Shown here: positions 40,552 to 50,501 of the stretch, in pieces | How the letters are laid out: each line of letters begins with the position of its first letter | How positions within the stretch are numbered: position 1 is the first letter of the stretch | Source: an uncultured Clostridia bacterium | GTDB taxonomy: Bacteria > Bacillota > Clostridia > Oscillospirales > Acutalibacteraceae | Reading direction: 5' to 3' | Length of the DNA stretch: 56,722 nt | NCBI GenBank assembly: GCA_947169745.1 | Contig: CAMVQZ010000005.1 | Coordinates: 1-56,722 of the forward strand | Translations under genes and position numbers: made by a program | Notes under the pieces: model-generated | The model's database searches: none | The model's input: only the letters and a program-made list of their open reading frames with translations | Told to the model about the DNA's origin: nothing

Positions 40552-40611
40552 TTTTTGTTCCTCCGTATATGTTATATTTTCTTCGGTGCTTAAATAATAA
40601 AACATCCCATG

Positions 40612-40649
40612 GGAATTACAATGGAATGTTTTAGGAATATATGTGGAAT
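40612..40649 (-). promoter_or_regulatory. Four 11-bp-spaced direct repeats at the dehydratase-type operon promoter
   Basis: ATTCC on the minus strand (GGAAT on plus) at 40645-40649, 40634-40638, 40623-40627 and 40612-40616, exactly 11 bp apart. A weak promoter follows (TTGTAA, 16 bp, TATTAT) with the repeats upstream of and overlapping the -35. One-turn direct repeats are the usual layout for OmpR/PhoB-family activators. Confidence 0.7.
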
Positions 40650-40835
40650 TTTAATACACGACGATTCCCGGAAATTCTTTCGGACACCACCTCCGTTTTT
40701 CCGGAGATATCCTACTTTGATCGCCGCATCCCAAAAAATCAGCCGTATTCCGCATTGTTCTGACCACTCAGCAGACGCCTGAAGGGGCATTGGCAAATTT
40801 CCGGATATATGCGTATTTCGCCACAAATAAATTTA

Positions 40836-40844
40836 TGGTATAAT
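40836..40844 (+). promoter_or_regulatory. Extended -10 promoter of the GNAT pair
   Basis: TG-G-TATAAT (40836-40844) 30 bp before the first ATG. The -35 region is poor, as tolerated by extended -10 promoters. Confidence 0.65.
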
Positions 40845-40873
40845 AATACATACCACAATACGGAGGCGATATT

Positions 40874-41323
40874 ATGATTACATACAGAAAAATGTCATCT
40901 GTTGAACTTGACCGTTTTATTGAAATGAGGATAAAACAGCTGAGAGAAGAGGGCGCAAAAGAAAACATTGATCTTACACCGGCGCTCAGGGATTATTATA
41001 TTCGTCATATGGCAGACGGCACATTTATATCCTGGCTTGCCTTTGATAATGAAAGAATCATCGGCACAAGCGGAATGTCCGTTGTAGAAAAACCGCCCTA
41101 TTTCGGCTGCCCCACCGGAAAGCTCGGCCTGCTGTCAGGTATGTTTACGGACAAGGAATACCGCAGGCAGGGAATCGCAAGGGAATTACTCTCAAGGGTC
41201 GTAGATGAAGCACGCAAAGCCGGCTGCGGCAGCGTTCAGATAACGGCTTCGGATATGGGAGTTTTACTGTATACTGATTTTGGATTTGTCAAAAACGATA
41301 ACTTTATGCAGTATAAATTATAA
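40874..41323 (+). CDS. GNAT-family N-acetyltransferase
   Basis: 149 residues. Acetyl-CoA site GMFTDKEYRRQGIARELL (motif A R-R-x-G-x-A), the strand FISWLAFDNERIIGTSGM, and VQITASDMGVLLYTDFGFVKND at the end. Substrate unknown. GGAGGCGATATT before ATG. Followed 24 bp later by a second GNAT gene. Confidence 0.87.
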   Translation: MITYRKMSSVELDRFIEMRIKQLREEGAKENIDLTPALRDYYIRHMADGTFISWLAFDNERIIGTSGMSVVEKPPYFGCPTGKLGLLSGMFTDKEYRRQGIARELLSRVVDEARKAGCGSVQITASDMGVLLYTDFGFVKNDNFMQYKL

Positions 41324-41347
41324 TCTGGAAATGAGGTCAGAAATAAT

Positions 41348-41812
41348 ATGAAGATAAAAATAAGGACTGTCTGCATAGAGGATTATGACAGAATGATAGA
41401 GCTCTGGAACAGTACAGAACACTCAAGACGTGCTCTGAATCCTGTTGACGACTCCAGAGAAGGAATCGGAAGATACCTGAAACGAAATCCAACCACCTGT
41501 TTTTCAGCATACATTGACAATGATGGAAAAGAGAAAATAGTAGGTGTAATACTTACCGGGCACGACGGCAGACGCGGAATAATCCATCATCTGTGTGTAC
41601 ACCCGGATTACCGACGTCAGGGCATAGCTCATTTGCTTGTTCAGAACGCAGAAAACGCACTGCGAAAAGAAGGTATCACGAAAATATTCGGACTGGTTTT
41701 TAAAGATAACGATCCTGCAAATGCTTTCTGGGAAGAGCAGGGATATACACTTCGCACAAATCTGAATTACCGGAACAAGAGCCTTGATAAAGATGTTCCC
41801 CAGGGTGAATAA
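41348..41812 (+). CDS. GNAT-family N-acetyltransferase
   Basis: 154 residues. Motif A LCVHPDYRRQGIAHLLVQNAE, IVGVILTGHDGRRGIIHHL and FKDNDPANAFWEEQGYTLR. The last pattern is that of small-molecule or protein GNATs with an AFWEKxGF helix. Paired with the gene before it; only modest similarity between the two, so not a recent duplication. Confidence 0.87.
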   Translation: MKIKIRTVCIEDYDRMIELWNSTEHSRRALNPVDDSREGIGRYLKRNPTTCFSAYIDNDGKEKIVGVILTGHDGRRGIIHHLCVHPDYRRQGIAHLLVQNAENALRKEGITKIFGLVFKDNDPANAFWEEQGYTLRTNLNYRNKSLDKDVPQGE

Positions 41813-41905
41813 ACGGATGAAAGCGCATAATAAACCTGCAAATGCTTCCGGGCACTTTAAAAACCAAAATGAATCGTTTTAAAGCATCTTATCCGCAAGC
41901 CCCAT

Positions 41906-41928
41906 GCCCTGCACCGGCAGGGCTTTTT
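41906..41928 (+). terminator. Terminator of the GNAT pair
   Basis: GCCCTGC-ACCG-GCAGGGC followed by TTTTT. Confidence 0.88.
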
Positions 41929-41944
41929 GTTTTGCACTAACCCC

Positions 41945-42062
41945 CAGCGGTGCATGCTCGCACTGAGCAATTCGCGTAATCGCTCATTCCATTCGCTCGG
42001 TCGTGCGTACATATACTCTCGTGGCGCGGTATCCGGCGCTCACCGCCCCAGACAATACTCCA
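41945..42062 (+). repeat. Dispersed palindromic repeat, copy F
   Basis: GTGCATGCTCGCACTGAGC, ATTCGCGTAATCGCTCATTC, CATTCGCTCGGTCGTGCGTACATATAC, then GGTATCCGGCGCTCACCGCC and CAGACAATACTCCACCCT. Nearly identical to copy G at 56.46 kb over about 115 bp. Confidence 0.85.
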
Positions 42063-42110
42063 CCCTACTATTGCATTTTCCGGTGTTTTCATACTTTTCC
42101 TCATAATCTG

Positions 42111-42141
42111 AAAGGGGCTGTTCTATATCACAGCCCCTTTT
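42111..42141 (-). terminator. Terminator of the pilus operon
   Basis: GGGGCTGT-TCTATATC-ACAGCCCC with flanking A and T runs, so it could act on both strands. The minus-strand T run is short. Lies 36 bp after the adhesin stop. Confidence 0.7.
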
Positions 42142-42176
42142 CAATAATTGAATTATGCAAGCCTCAGCAATGACTA

Positions 42177-45100
42177 TCAGGCTTTATTCCTACGGGAGAA
42201 CCAGAGTAATCCCCCGAACATAATCATACCTGCTGCAGCAATCACAATTACAAATATCATATTTGAACCTCCGGATTCCGGAAGCGTATATGGAGTAAAT
42301 ATGTATCTGTTTGTGAAAACATAATCCACATCTATATCAGTTGCATCAACCGTTTCAAGACTTGTTGACAGCGAGGTATTATCCGATGTGGATGAATCAA
42401 AAGCCTTGATTATTGATGCTCCCTCATTATGCATAACATTATACGAGGGGATATAGTGCTCATTTGCAAGTTCGGTAATCTGGTACTGTGCTCCCTCAGG
42501 AAGATCTCTTACAGTAACATATTCAGCGTCCTTTATCTTGAACAAGATGGTTTTTGTTCCATCTGCTTCGGAATAGAAATATTCATTTTCTGTTCCGGTC
42601 ATATCATCTGCGCCATAAGACATAGTGTATTTCTTTCCACTCTCAAGACCTGTAAGCTCAAGACGGAATCCAAACTCCTCAGCCTTATAATCCACAGAAT
42701 GATCGTCTCCATATGTGAAATCAACAAGCTTGGATATTTTAAGATCATGCTGATCCTTTCTGTTGGTAAAGACGACAGTAACATCTTCTCCCTGATTTAC
42801 AGTCTCTGTTTCAGTGGAAAGCTCCTGATCCTTTAACAGATTATATCCAGAAGAGCTGACATTGTTGCTCACACCATTTGCATCCTGTAACACATATGAT
42901 GCAATATAAGATGATGCCGCCTCTGTTACCCGGTATTTTGTTCCTACGGGAAGAGATTCAAAGGTTACAATTTCTCCGGCGCGGACAACAAATTTAACTT
43001 CAATTTTTCCATCACTGTCCGCTTTTATGATACCCACAGAAGAATTGATGTTAGCAAAGCTGTCAAGTCCGGACAATTCAACAGTAAATGTAAATTCATC
43101 TGTATTGGACTGAGAAGCATTGGCAACAAGCTTTTGAAGCTTCAGATCCTGATAAAGGAACATCTTGTTTGTGAAGGTAACCGTTACATCTTCTCCTTCA
43201 TCAGCCTCCTCCGTCGCTGTTGAAAGCGGCTTGTTTTCCTCTGTGTTTGCTCCCCTGTCAGTGTTTATCAAACCAAGAAGATTAGCGTCTCTGACAGTAT
43301 AAGTAGCTATATAGTCTCCCTTATCCTCTGTAATCCGGTAAGTCGCTCCAACTGGGATATCTATGAATTCAACAACATCTCCGTTATACAGACTTACTCT
43401 TACATCTGCATTGCCGTATCTGTCAGCCTTATAGACAGTACCATCGGATAAAGTGTATTCTGCCCCCGCTTCAAGTCCGGAAAGAGTTACATTGAAGCCA
43501 AAGCTGTCTGTATAGCTTTCAAAAATACCGGAAAGAATCTTTTTGAGCTTAAAGCTCGTTTTAGGTGTTTCGACAACTGTCGTTTTTGTATTTGTAAACT
43601 GAACAGCTATGTCTGTATCAGCAGAGATAACTCCTTGTGAGTTTCCGCTGAGAGTCAGCTCAAAGCCGCTCTGTTCAACTTCTGATACGCTGTAATGCCA
43701 TCCGGTAGGAATATCAGGAATGACCAGTATTCCCTCATCACCAGGAGTTATGCTTACATGCGCCTTGCCGTCAGTAAAAAGAACACCTCCGTAGAGCTTT
43801 GCTCCGCTGACTGACTGATTGTTTTCATCAGTAAGGATTATATCGAAATCGAAAGCCTTTTCCATATCCTCAGGTAAAAGATCCTCTCCGGAAAGTATCT
43901 TTTTAAGGCTGATACTTCCAAACGTTGGCGGATTATCCTTTGACGTGTTAGTAATAGTGTAATGACCCTCTGACACGACACCGGCAGTATATTCTGTATT
44001 GCTGGCAGTGTAACCCGCAGGCTCTTCCTCCCAGGTGTAATACTGCAGATTCGGATTCAGCCCTGTAAAGGTATATGTCCAGGTTCCGTCATCGTTTTTC
44101 ACTATCTCACAGTGTTCTTCATCTGTGGATACATAGTGAATCTTGTCAGACTCCGGATCGGGCTCAGGTTCCGGATCAGGATCGGGCTCAGGTTCCGGAT
44201 CAGGACCGGGCTCAGGATCCGGTTTCGGGGGGAATGGTTCGCAGGGCTCCAGCTCCGGTCTCGGCGGTATTGGCTCGCATGGCTCCAGCTCCGGTCTCGG
44301 TGGGAACGGCTCAAGCGGCTCCTGTACCTCAGGAGCTTCATATTCCTTATATGTGAAATAACCCGGGTTACCGTTATCAGGATCGTCCACGCGAGCATAC
44401 CTAAACGACAAGATGTTTACTTGTCTGTAGGCTGTTCCGTTTTGTCCCACAAGAGCTGCGTTTCCGCTGAAAACAGACGGCTGGTTTCCAGTAATTATTG
44501 TATTATCCCATCTGTCCGAAACATAAACAGTTTCAAGCACCCGACTGTAATAGAACATTCCGGAGAAAGAGGTATATGACACTCCCTCCAGCGAAAAACT
44601 GCTCATATCCAGCTTCTTTATCCTTGAATTATAAAACATATCCTTAAAACTACTGACCTTAGATGTATCAAAGCCTCTGAGGTCAAGGTATTCATATCCA
44701 GTGCTTTTACCAAAATCACGGAACATCTCCTGCATAGAGGTCACACTGGACGTATCAAAGCCCGTAATATCAAGAGAGGAAATATTTGTCATACCTCTGA
44801 ACATACTTGACATCGACGTCACATTTGAGGTATCAAAATTTCTGAGATCCAGCTCTGTAATCCCTGAGCATTCCATGAACATTTGCGCCATCGTAGTCAC
44901 ATTTGACGTATCAAAATTTCTGAGATCCAGCTCTGTAAGCCCCGAGCAGTTCATGAACATCGAATTCATAGTTTTAACATTTGAGGTGTCAAAATATTTT
45001 GTATTAGGATCAGTAAGACTTGTGCAGTCTTTGAACATATAACTCATATCAGTCACACTGGATGTATCAAAATATCTGAGATCCGGTTCCGAAAGGCTTG

Positions 45101-48100
45101 AACAGCCCGAAAACATATATGCCATATCTTTTACGTTCGATGTATCAAAATATTTTACATTAAGCTCTGTAAGACTGGAGCAGCCATTGAACATATAGGT
45201 CATACTTGTTACATTTGAGGTATCAAAGCTTCTTAAATCCAACTCTGTAAGACTTGAGCAGCCAGAAAACATATATGCCATAATTGTTACGTTCGAGGTA
45301 TCAAAATAGCTTGTATCAAGCTCCCTGAGATTCGTACAGCCTCTGAATACGCTACTCATACTCGTTACATTTGAGGTATCAAAATACCTGAGATCCAGCT
45401 CTGTAAGACTGGAACAGCCGCTGAACATGGAAGACATATGTATCACGCTGGAGGTATCAAAATACTTCACATTAAGCTCTGTAAGACTTCTGCACCCACT
45501 GAACATACTGGACATATTGGTTACCTTTGATGTATCAAAATTCCTGAGATCCAGCTCTGTGAGATCATAGCAGTGGAGGAACATACGAGACATATTTGTC
45601 ACCTTTGATGTATCAAAATATCTTGTATCAACGCCTGTAAGATTACCGCAGCTGGCGAACATAGATTCCATATTTACTACGTTTGAGGTATCAAAGCTGC
45701 TGAGATCCAGCTCTGTAAGACCCGAGCACCCGCCAAACATATATGACATATTGGTTACGTTATGAGTATCAAAGCCGGCGAAATCCAGTCCTGTAAGAGC
45801 GTAGCATCTGTAGAACATATATCTCATATCGGTCACACTTGAGGTATCAAAGCTGCTGATGTCCAGGTTGTTGAGTACTCTGCAGTCCTGAAACATATAT
45901 GACATATTGGTCACGCTTGATGTATCAAAGCTGCTGACATCAAGGTCGGTGAGCTTCTGGCAGTCATAGAACATATATGACATATTTTTTACGCTTGACG
46001 TATCAAAGCTGCTGAGATCCAGCTCCGTAAGCTCTTTACAACCACTGAACATATGTGCCAAATTAGTTACACTTGATGTATCAAGACTGCTGAGATCCAG
46101 CTCTGTAAGCTTACTGCAGCCGTAAAACATACTTGCCATATTTTTTACGTTTGATGTATCAAGGCTCCCTAAATTCACATTCTTCAACGCACGACAATTT
46201 GAAAACATCGACGCTGTAGTAGTTACTTTTTCCGAGCTGATATCACTCAGATCAATTGACTCTATGGAATTAAAACTTGAAAAAAACTCGCTGCTGAGTA
46301 CAGGCAAATTGACCTTCTGAGCATCCGACCACCACCAGATAGTTCCATCCTCATCCATCCATGCATATATCTTATAATCTGTACTAAAATCATCCACCCT
46401 GTATGCATTCTCGGGATAGGTGTCGGTCTCTGTCCAGTGTCTGAATGCCTTATTTTTATTATACGTCCCAAAGCTACTGGCATTAAAGTAGTATTTTACA
46501 GACCCATTGATACCACTTCTCCTAAAGGTAGCTTCCGTCAGCTTTTTTTCCGAGCTCAGGTGTATGACAGGCGTGGGACGTGAGGCATTATCGGCACGGT
46601 CTATCCATTTTTTAGTGATCGTCACAACCCCGTTTTCCTTATTCGGAATAACATGATAGCCCATTGAGTTTGTTTCAATACCGCTGATAGTAACAACTCC
46701 CTCAGGAGTTATCTTGACTATTCTTTTTGTTTCGTCAAGGCTGTAGCCCTCAGGAGCCTCTGTCTCCTCCAAGAGATAGGTTCCTGCCTCCAGGCCGCTG
46801 AAAATAAGCTGACCGTTCTGGAAGCTGACTTTTTCAATATCCACTTTTGTACCGTAGTCAGATGTACCTGTCAGACGGAATTTAGCTCCCGGAACAGCAG
46901 CACCGTCGCTATACCCCACCTTTTGTATTGTAAAGGAATGATACGGCTCATTATATACGCTGAGAGAACCGTCTGTCTCCATATTGGAGTCACTTATAGC
47001 GAAGTTACCGTTATCGTCCACTGTCACAGAATAAATCTTATCGCTGAGAACATGACCTTCGTCAGTTTCGGTTTCAATCATACTATATTTTCCTGGCTCA
47101 ATATTTTCAAAGGTAACAACGCCCTTATCGTCAGATACGGAATAAAGAATCACATCCGTACCATAATCAGATGTACCGTAGAGTTTGAATTTAATATCCG
47201 GCAAAACTAATCTTTTATTGACGATATCCCTCTTTGTAAAACTGATATCTGTATGAACTCTTGGTTCATTGGTAATTGTAGTATAATCCTGAACCGGCTC
47301 GCCATTCAGAGTAACGTTTCCGTAACCGTCTATAACGAGCGTCATCTCTTCACGGATTTCCTGATAATCATCAGTGCCTGCATACTCAAAAAGTCTGTAT
47401 GTTCCCTTTTCAATATCCTTGAACTTGAGCCTACCGTTTTTATCAGTAGTGAGCACCTTATAAACACCGGTACCATAATCCGAGGTACCGTCCAGACAGA
47501 AGGAAATATCCTTAACCGGCACCTCTGTATCAGAGGAATCAACCTTATGAATACCAAAATCAGCAGTTACACGATAATGAACCTCAGTAAAATTATAATG
47601 AACGAAGGAATCCTCCTCATTATCGAGAAGATCCATAACGGTATGCTGGGAATATATATTATTATATACCACAGGGTCGGCTGACTGAGTTTCATCATTT
47701 GGTGGAGCCTTCATAAAAAGCACCGCCGCTATTGATTTTTCAGTCTGAAGGATAAAATCGTTCCCGTTTTTATCTTTTCTAAGATCAAAGGCAATCGCTT
47801 TCGCAAGGCCTATATCGCCTATTTCATCCTCTGTCAGCCAAAGCTTTTCACCGTTGTACACAGCATTCAGATCTCTGTTTGCATCATCGTTAATATTAAG
47901 ACCAGGCACCTTTGAGTAGTATATTACCGGAGCAATCCCCATCTTCTCAAGCTGGCTTTTATTGATATCTGTCAGAACACCTTTCCAGTTGCCTGTATCA
48001 CCGGCGTTTACATAATTCTCCAGAGAATCGAAAAGAATGATGTTTTTTGCCTTACTCTGGTCATCAGTGCTGAATCTTATCCTGTAATAGTATACACCAT

Positions 48101-50501
48101 CCGGATTAACGGTTGTAGATGAGTGATAATTTAAATCTTTCGGAGTCTTTACCTTTTTTGTCAGTCCAACGGTAGCACTTGTGAGTATGTCCAGAATGCT
48201 TTTTCTCTGTCCATAGATAAACCTGTTTCCTGATGAAGTTTCATCAAGCCCGCTCATAAGTTCTTTTTCTGTTATATTACCGCCGGTATCAGGGAAACCT
48301 CCAGAAATACTGTCATTACCTGTCTGATAAGCAACCGGATTGTACACATTTTTACCGTAGTCAACCATACTGTCCCATGAATAGGTTGTGGAAAACTCCA
48401 TCGTATACTTATCTCCGCTTTCCTTAATGCGTACTATAAGCATTGTCCTGCCGGTTCCATTATAATCAGGAATCACTTCCACATCATAATCTGCATCCTG
48501 AAGAACCTTTCCGTCGGCTGTTATTCTTACAGAATCCGGAACATAATCCATTCCCATTGGAAGAAGGTCATAAAAGCTGCCTGACTGCTGGTTTACATAT
48601 TCCTTTCCTTCATTTGTAATAAAGAACTCGTTCATCCGGACCTTCCAGCCCACTGTTGCAAATTTTTTGACCTTATTATTAACAGTATTTTTAATCTCTT
48701 TTATAATCTCAGATTCTTTTTCTACACCAATAGAATAGTCATTTGCATAGTTATTAGTATTATAAATGCAGTTGTTGTCTGCATCATATATAGACGAATT
48801 GGATTTATTTCTCAGATAAACTTTTTTGCTGTCGCCTGTCTTTTCTAAAATATAATCAGACGGTTTCAAACGGCATTGTACCTTTGCTCTGATAATCGTA
48901 TAATAATGAGCATTCTCTGTTGTGATCCTGAAGCCTGTACAGTTCTCCTTAAATTTTATTTCGTGACCGGCAATACTGTTAACATATTGTGGGTCATAGG
49001 TAGAATTGCCGGTTTTGAGATTATAGCTTCCGACTAATACAAAATCCTCCGAATCATTGAATTTAGCATAGAACCACAGAATATCATCGTCAGTATAAGT
49101 AACACTGTTATTTATGACAAACTTCATCTGATCCTGATCATATACGGCGTCCCTGATAGTCCAGTTAAAGTTCACGCTGCTGATTTCATAATCGTCTGAA
49201 GTAAGCTTATCGTTGTTTCCGTTAAAATACAGCTCGTCATCAGTAAGAACAAATTTAACCTTCCTCTTGCCGTAGCTGTCTTCGGAATCAGGATCAGAAC
49301 CACTCAATTTTGTCCAGGGATACGGATATCCCATTATATAAGTTGAGTAGTACAGATTTTTCTCCGTATATGGTACAGATTTGCTCTTTATATCATCAAG
49401 TCCATAGTTGTTATAATTCGATCCTGACTTGCCGGATGATAAATTACCTATGGGCTGCTGAAATACAGGCGGAGAATAAGAAAACACTGCAGAAGCCTGT
49501 GCGGATGTGGCTTCATCTATCTTATCCACAGGCTCCACAGACGCCTGAATCTTGTTCTTTAATGTATATTTCTCCAAAGGGTCATAAGTAGACTTTTTAT
49601 ACCTCGTCAGAACATAGTCTACTCTTTTTTCCTCCTCACGGCAGTCATATACAGTGTTCACATCACTGAAACTGGTGCTGCCGGACATTTTGTAACCAAC
49701 CACTTCCGCATCATCATTTGTAAAGCTGTCAGACAGCGTAAAATCATACGGCTGAGTAACATCGGTCACATTGGTAACGATCTTCCATACAAGGTAATAG
49801 TAATCCTCTGAATCCTCCGGTTTTTCACCCCATGAGGACTGCCAGGATAAATACCGGCCTCCCTCGTTGGCTTTTTTGACAGATTCGATCTCTGCTCCTG
49901 TATTGATATGCACAGGATCCGCTTCCGCATCAGCGTTGACAGACAAACCATCCTTTTCCATAGTCAGTTCCACTGTCACCGGATCTGAGGGTCCCATATC
50001 AACATATTCAAAGGTCTTTTTTGACGTATCATAAGCTATCTCAAAATAACCGCTCTGAGCTGACGGCAAGACCTCATTATTTACTATCACGATGTCATCA
50101 CCATCGAAATAATATACATAATCCGTGTCACTGCTCGCCTCCTGGATCGATACAACAGAAAGCTCCGTTATATCTGCGAAGTTCCCGTCTCTGTCACGAA
50201 GGCTATGTCCGGGAATCCTGAACACGATCTTTCCTGCGTCAACTTCTCCGGTACCGGAAAGTGTATATGATATACGATATGTAAATCTGTGCCCCTCACT
50301 CGTATTAGTGGCATTCCATACATATTTCCCATCCACAGTCTCCGCGCCGGAAACAAGTCGTATGGCGAGATTTTTTATTTCCAGGTCGCTGTCCTCTGCA
50401 CGAACGTATAAAACCGGCATTGTGAGAAAAGAGGAGAAAAAGATCATTATCACGATCAGAAAAGCAATCACTCTTTTTGATAATCCTGATATTTTATTCA
50501 T
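42177..50501 (-). CDS. Giant wall-anchored adhesin with Cna-B/SpaA domains and BspA-like repeats
   Basis: About 2,774 residues. Signal segment (about 12-35), a long adhesin-like N-terminal region to about residue 1040, three Cna-B/SpaA-type domains marked by GTSDYGT words (about 1040-1310), a WxxWWSDA region, 22 BspA-like units (about 1430-1980), a Pro/Glu/Asp-rich stalk (44130-44330), about five more Cna-B-like domains, then LPESG, a membrane segment and RRNKA tail. Probable sortase substrate and pilus tip or surface adhesin. The start at 50501 has AAGGAGAAGGAAA; it overlaps the upstream minor-pilin stop by 8 bp. Ligand unknown. Confidence 0.88.
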   Translation of the reverse strand: MNKISGLSKRVIAFLIVIMIFFSSFLTMPVLYVRAEDSDLEIKNLAIRLVSGAETVDGKYVWNATNTSEGHRFTYRISYTLSGTGEVDAGKIVFRIPGHSLRDRDGNFADITELSVVSIQEASSDTDYVYYFDGDDIVIVNNEVLPSAQSGYFEIAYDTSKKTFEYVDMGPSDPVTVELTMEKDGLSVNADAEADPVHINTGAEIESVKKANEGGRYLSWQSSWGEKPEDSEDYYYLVWKIVTNVTDVTQPYDFTLSDSFTNDDAEVVGYKMSGSTSFSDVNTVYDCREEEKRVDYVLTRYKKSTYDPLEKYTLKNKIQASVEPVDKIDEATSAQASAVFSYSPPVFQQPIGNLSSGKSGSNYNNYGLDDIKSKSVPYTEKNLYYSTYIMGYPYPWTKLSGSDPDSEDSYGKRKVKFVLTDDELYFNGNNDKLTSDDYEISSVNFNWTIRDAVYDQDQMKFVINNSVTYTDDDILWFYAKFNDSEDFVLVGSYNLKTGNSTYDPQYVNSIAGHEIKFKENCTGFRITTENAHYYTIIRAKVQCRLKPSDYILEKTGDSKKVYLRNKSNSSIYDADNNCIYNTNNYANDYSIGVEKESEIIKEIKNTVNNKVKKFATVGWKVRMNEFFITNEGKEYVNQQSGSFYDLLPMGMDYVPDSVRITADGKVLQDADYDVEVIPDYNGTGRTMLIVRIKESGDKYTMEFSTTYSWDSMVDYGKNVYNPVAYQTGNDSISGGFPDTGGNITEKELMSGLDETSSGNRFIYGQRKSILDILTSATVGLTKKVKTPKDLNYHSSTTVNPDGVYYYRIRFSTDDQSKAKNIILFDSLENYVNAGDTGNWKGVLTDINKSQLEKMGIAPVIYYSKVPGLNINDDANRDLNAVYNGEKLWLTEDEIGDIGLAKAIAFDLRKDKNGNDFILQTEKSIAAVLFMKAPPNDETQSADPVVYNNIYSQHTVMDLLDNEEDSFVHYNFTEVHYRVTADFGIHKVDSSDTEVPVKDISFCLDGTSDYGTGVYKVLTTDKNGRLKFKDIEKGTYRLFEYAGTDDYQEIREEMTLVIDGYGNVTLNGEPVQDYTTITNEPRVHTDISFTKRDIVNKRLVLPDIKFKLYGTSDYGTDVILYSVSDDKGVVTFENIEPGKYSMIETETDEGHVLSDKIYSVTVDDNGNFAISDSNMETDGSLSVYNEPYHSFTIQKVGYSDGAAVPGAKFRLTGTSDYGTKVDIEKVSFQNGQLIFSGLEAGTYLLEETEAPEGYSLDETKRIVKITPEGVVTISGIETNSMGYHVIPNKENGVVTITKKWIDRADNASRPTPVIHLSSEKKLTEATFRRSGINGSVKYYFNASSFGTYNKNKAFRHWTETDTYPENAYRVDDFSTDYKIYAWMDEDGTIWWWSDAQKVNLPVLSSEFFSSFNSIESIDLSDISSEKVTTTASMFSNCRALKNVNLGSLDTSNVKNMASMFYGCSKLTELDLSSLDTSSVTNLAHMFSGCKELTELDLSSFDTSSVKNMSYMFYDCQKLTDLDVSSFDTSSVTNMSYMFQDCRVLNNLDISSFDTSSVTDMRYMFYRCYALTGLDFAGFDTHNVTNMSYMFGGCSGLTELDLSSFDTSNVVNMESMFASCGNLTGVDTRYFDTSKVTNMSRMFLHCYDLTELDLRNFDTSKVTNMSSMFSGCRSLTELNVKYFDTSSVIHMSSMFSGCSSLTELDLRYFDTSNVTSMSSVFRGCTNLRELDTSYFDTSNVTIMAYMFSGCSSLTELDLRSFDTSNVTSMTYMFNGCSSLTELNVKYFDTSNVKDMAYMFSGCSSLSEPDLRYFDTSSVTDMSYMFKDCTSLTDPNTKYFDTSNVKTMNSMFMNCSGLTELDLRNFDTSNVTTMAQMFMECSGITELDLRNFDTSNVTSMSSMFRGMTNISSLDITGFDTSSVTSMQEMFRDFGKSTGYEYLDLRGFDTSKVSSFKDMFYNSRIKKLDMSSFSLEGVSYTSFSGMFYYSRVLETVYVSDRWDNTIITGNQPSVFSGNAALVGQNGTAYRQVNILSFRYARVDDPDNGNPGYFTYKEYEAPEVQEPLEPFPPRPELEPCEPIPPRPELEPCEPFPPKPDPEPGPDPEPEPDPDPEPEPDPESDKIHYVSTDEEHCEIVKNDDGTWTYTFTGLNPNLQYYTWEEEPAGYTASNTEYTAGVVSEGHYTITNTSKDNPPTFGSISLKKILSGEDLLPEDMEKAFDFDIILTDENNQSVSGAKLYGGVLFTDGKAHVSITPGDEGILVIPDIPTGWHYSVSEVEQSGFELTLSGNSQGVISADTDIAVQFTNTKTTVVETPKTSFKLKKILSGIFESYTDSFGFNVTLSGLEAGAEYTLSDGTVYKADRYGNADVRVSLYNGDVVEFIDIPVGATYRITEDKGDYIATYTVRDANLLGLINTDRGANTEENKPLSTATEEADEGEDVTVTFTNKMFLYQDLKLQKLVANASQSNTDEFTFTVELSGLDSFANINSSVGIIKADSDGKIEVKFVVRAGEIVTFESLPVGTKYRVTEAASSYIASYVLQDANGVSNNVSSSGYNLLKDQELSTETETVNQGEDVTVVFTNRKDQHDLKISKLVDFTYGDDHSVDYKAEEFGFRLELTGLESGKKYTMSYGADDMTGTENEYFYSEADGTKTILFKIKDAEYVTVRDLPEGAQYQITELANEHYIPSYNVMHNEGASIIKAFDSSTSDNTSLSTSLETVDATDIDVDYVFTNRYIFTPYTLPESGGSNMIFVIVIAAAGMIMFGGLLWFSRRNKA
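44560..46220 (-). repeat. 22 tandem BspA-like (DUF285) units within the adhesin
   Basis: Units of about 24 residues (72 bp) of the form FDTSxVTxMxxMFxxCxxLTELDL. The first 18 keep a Cys after MFxx; the last four lose it (FRGM, FRDF, FYNS, FYYS). Nucleotide identity between adjacent units is high enough for slippage or recombination. Confidence 0.9.

Noticed and set aside
44075-44361. Plus-strand frames rich in GSG or in Arg/Pro inside the adhesin region
   Set aside because: They are the antisense reading of the Pro/Glu/Asp-rich stalk codons; no ribosome site.
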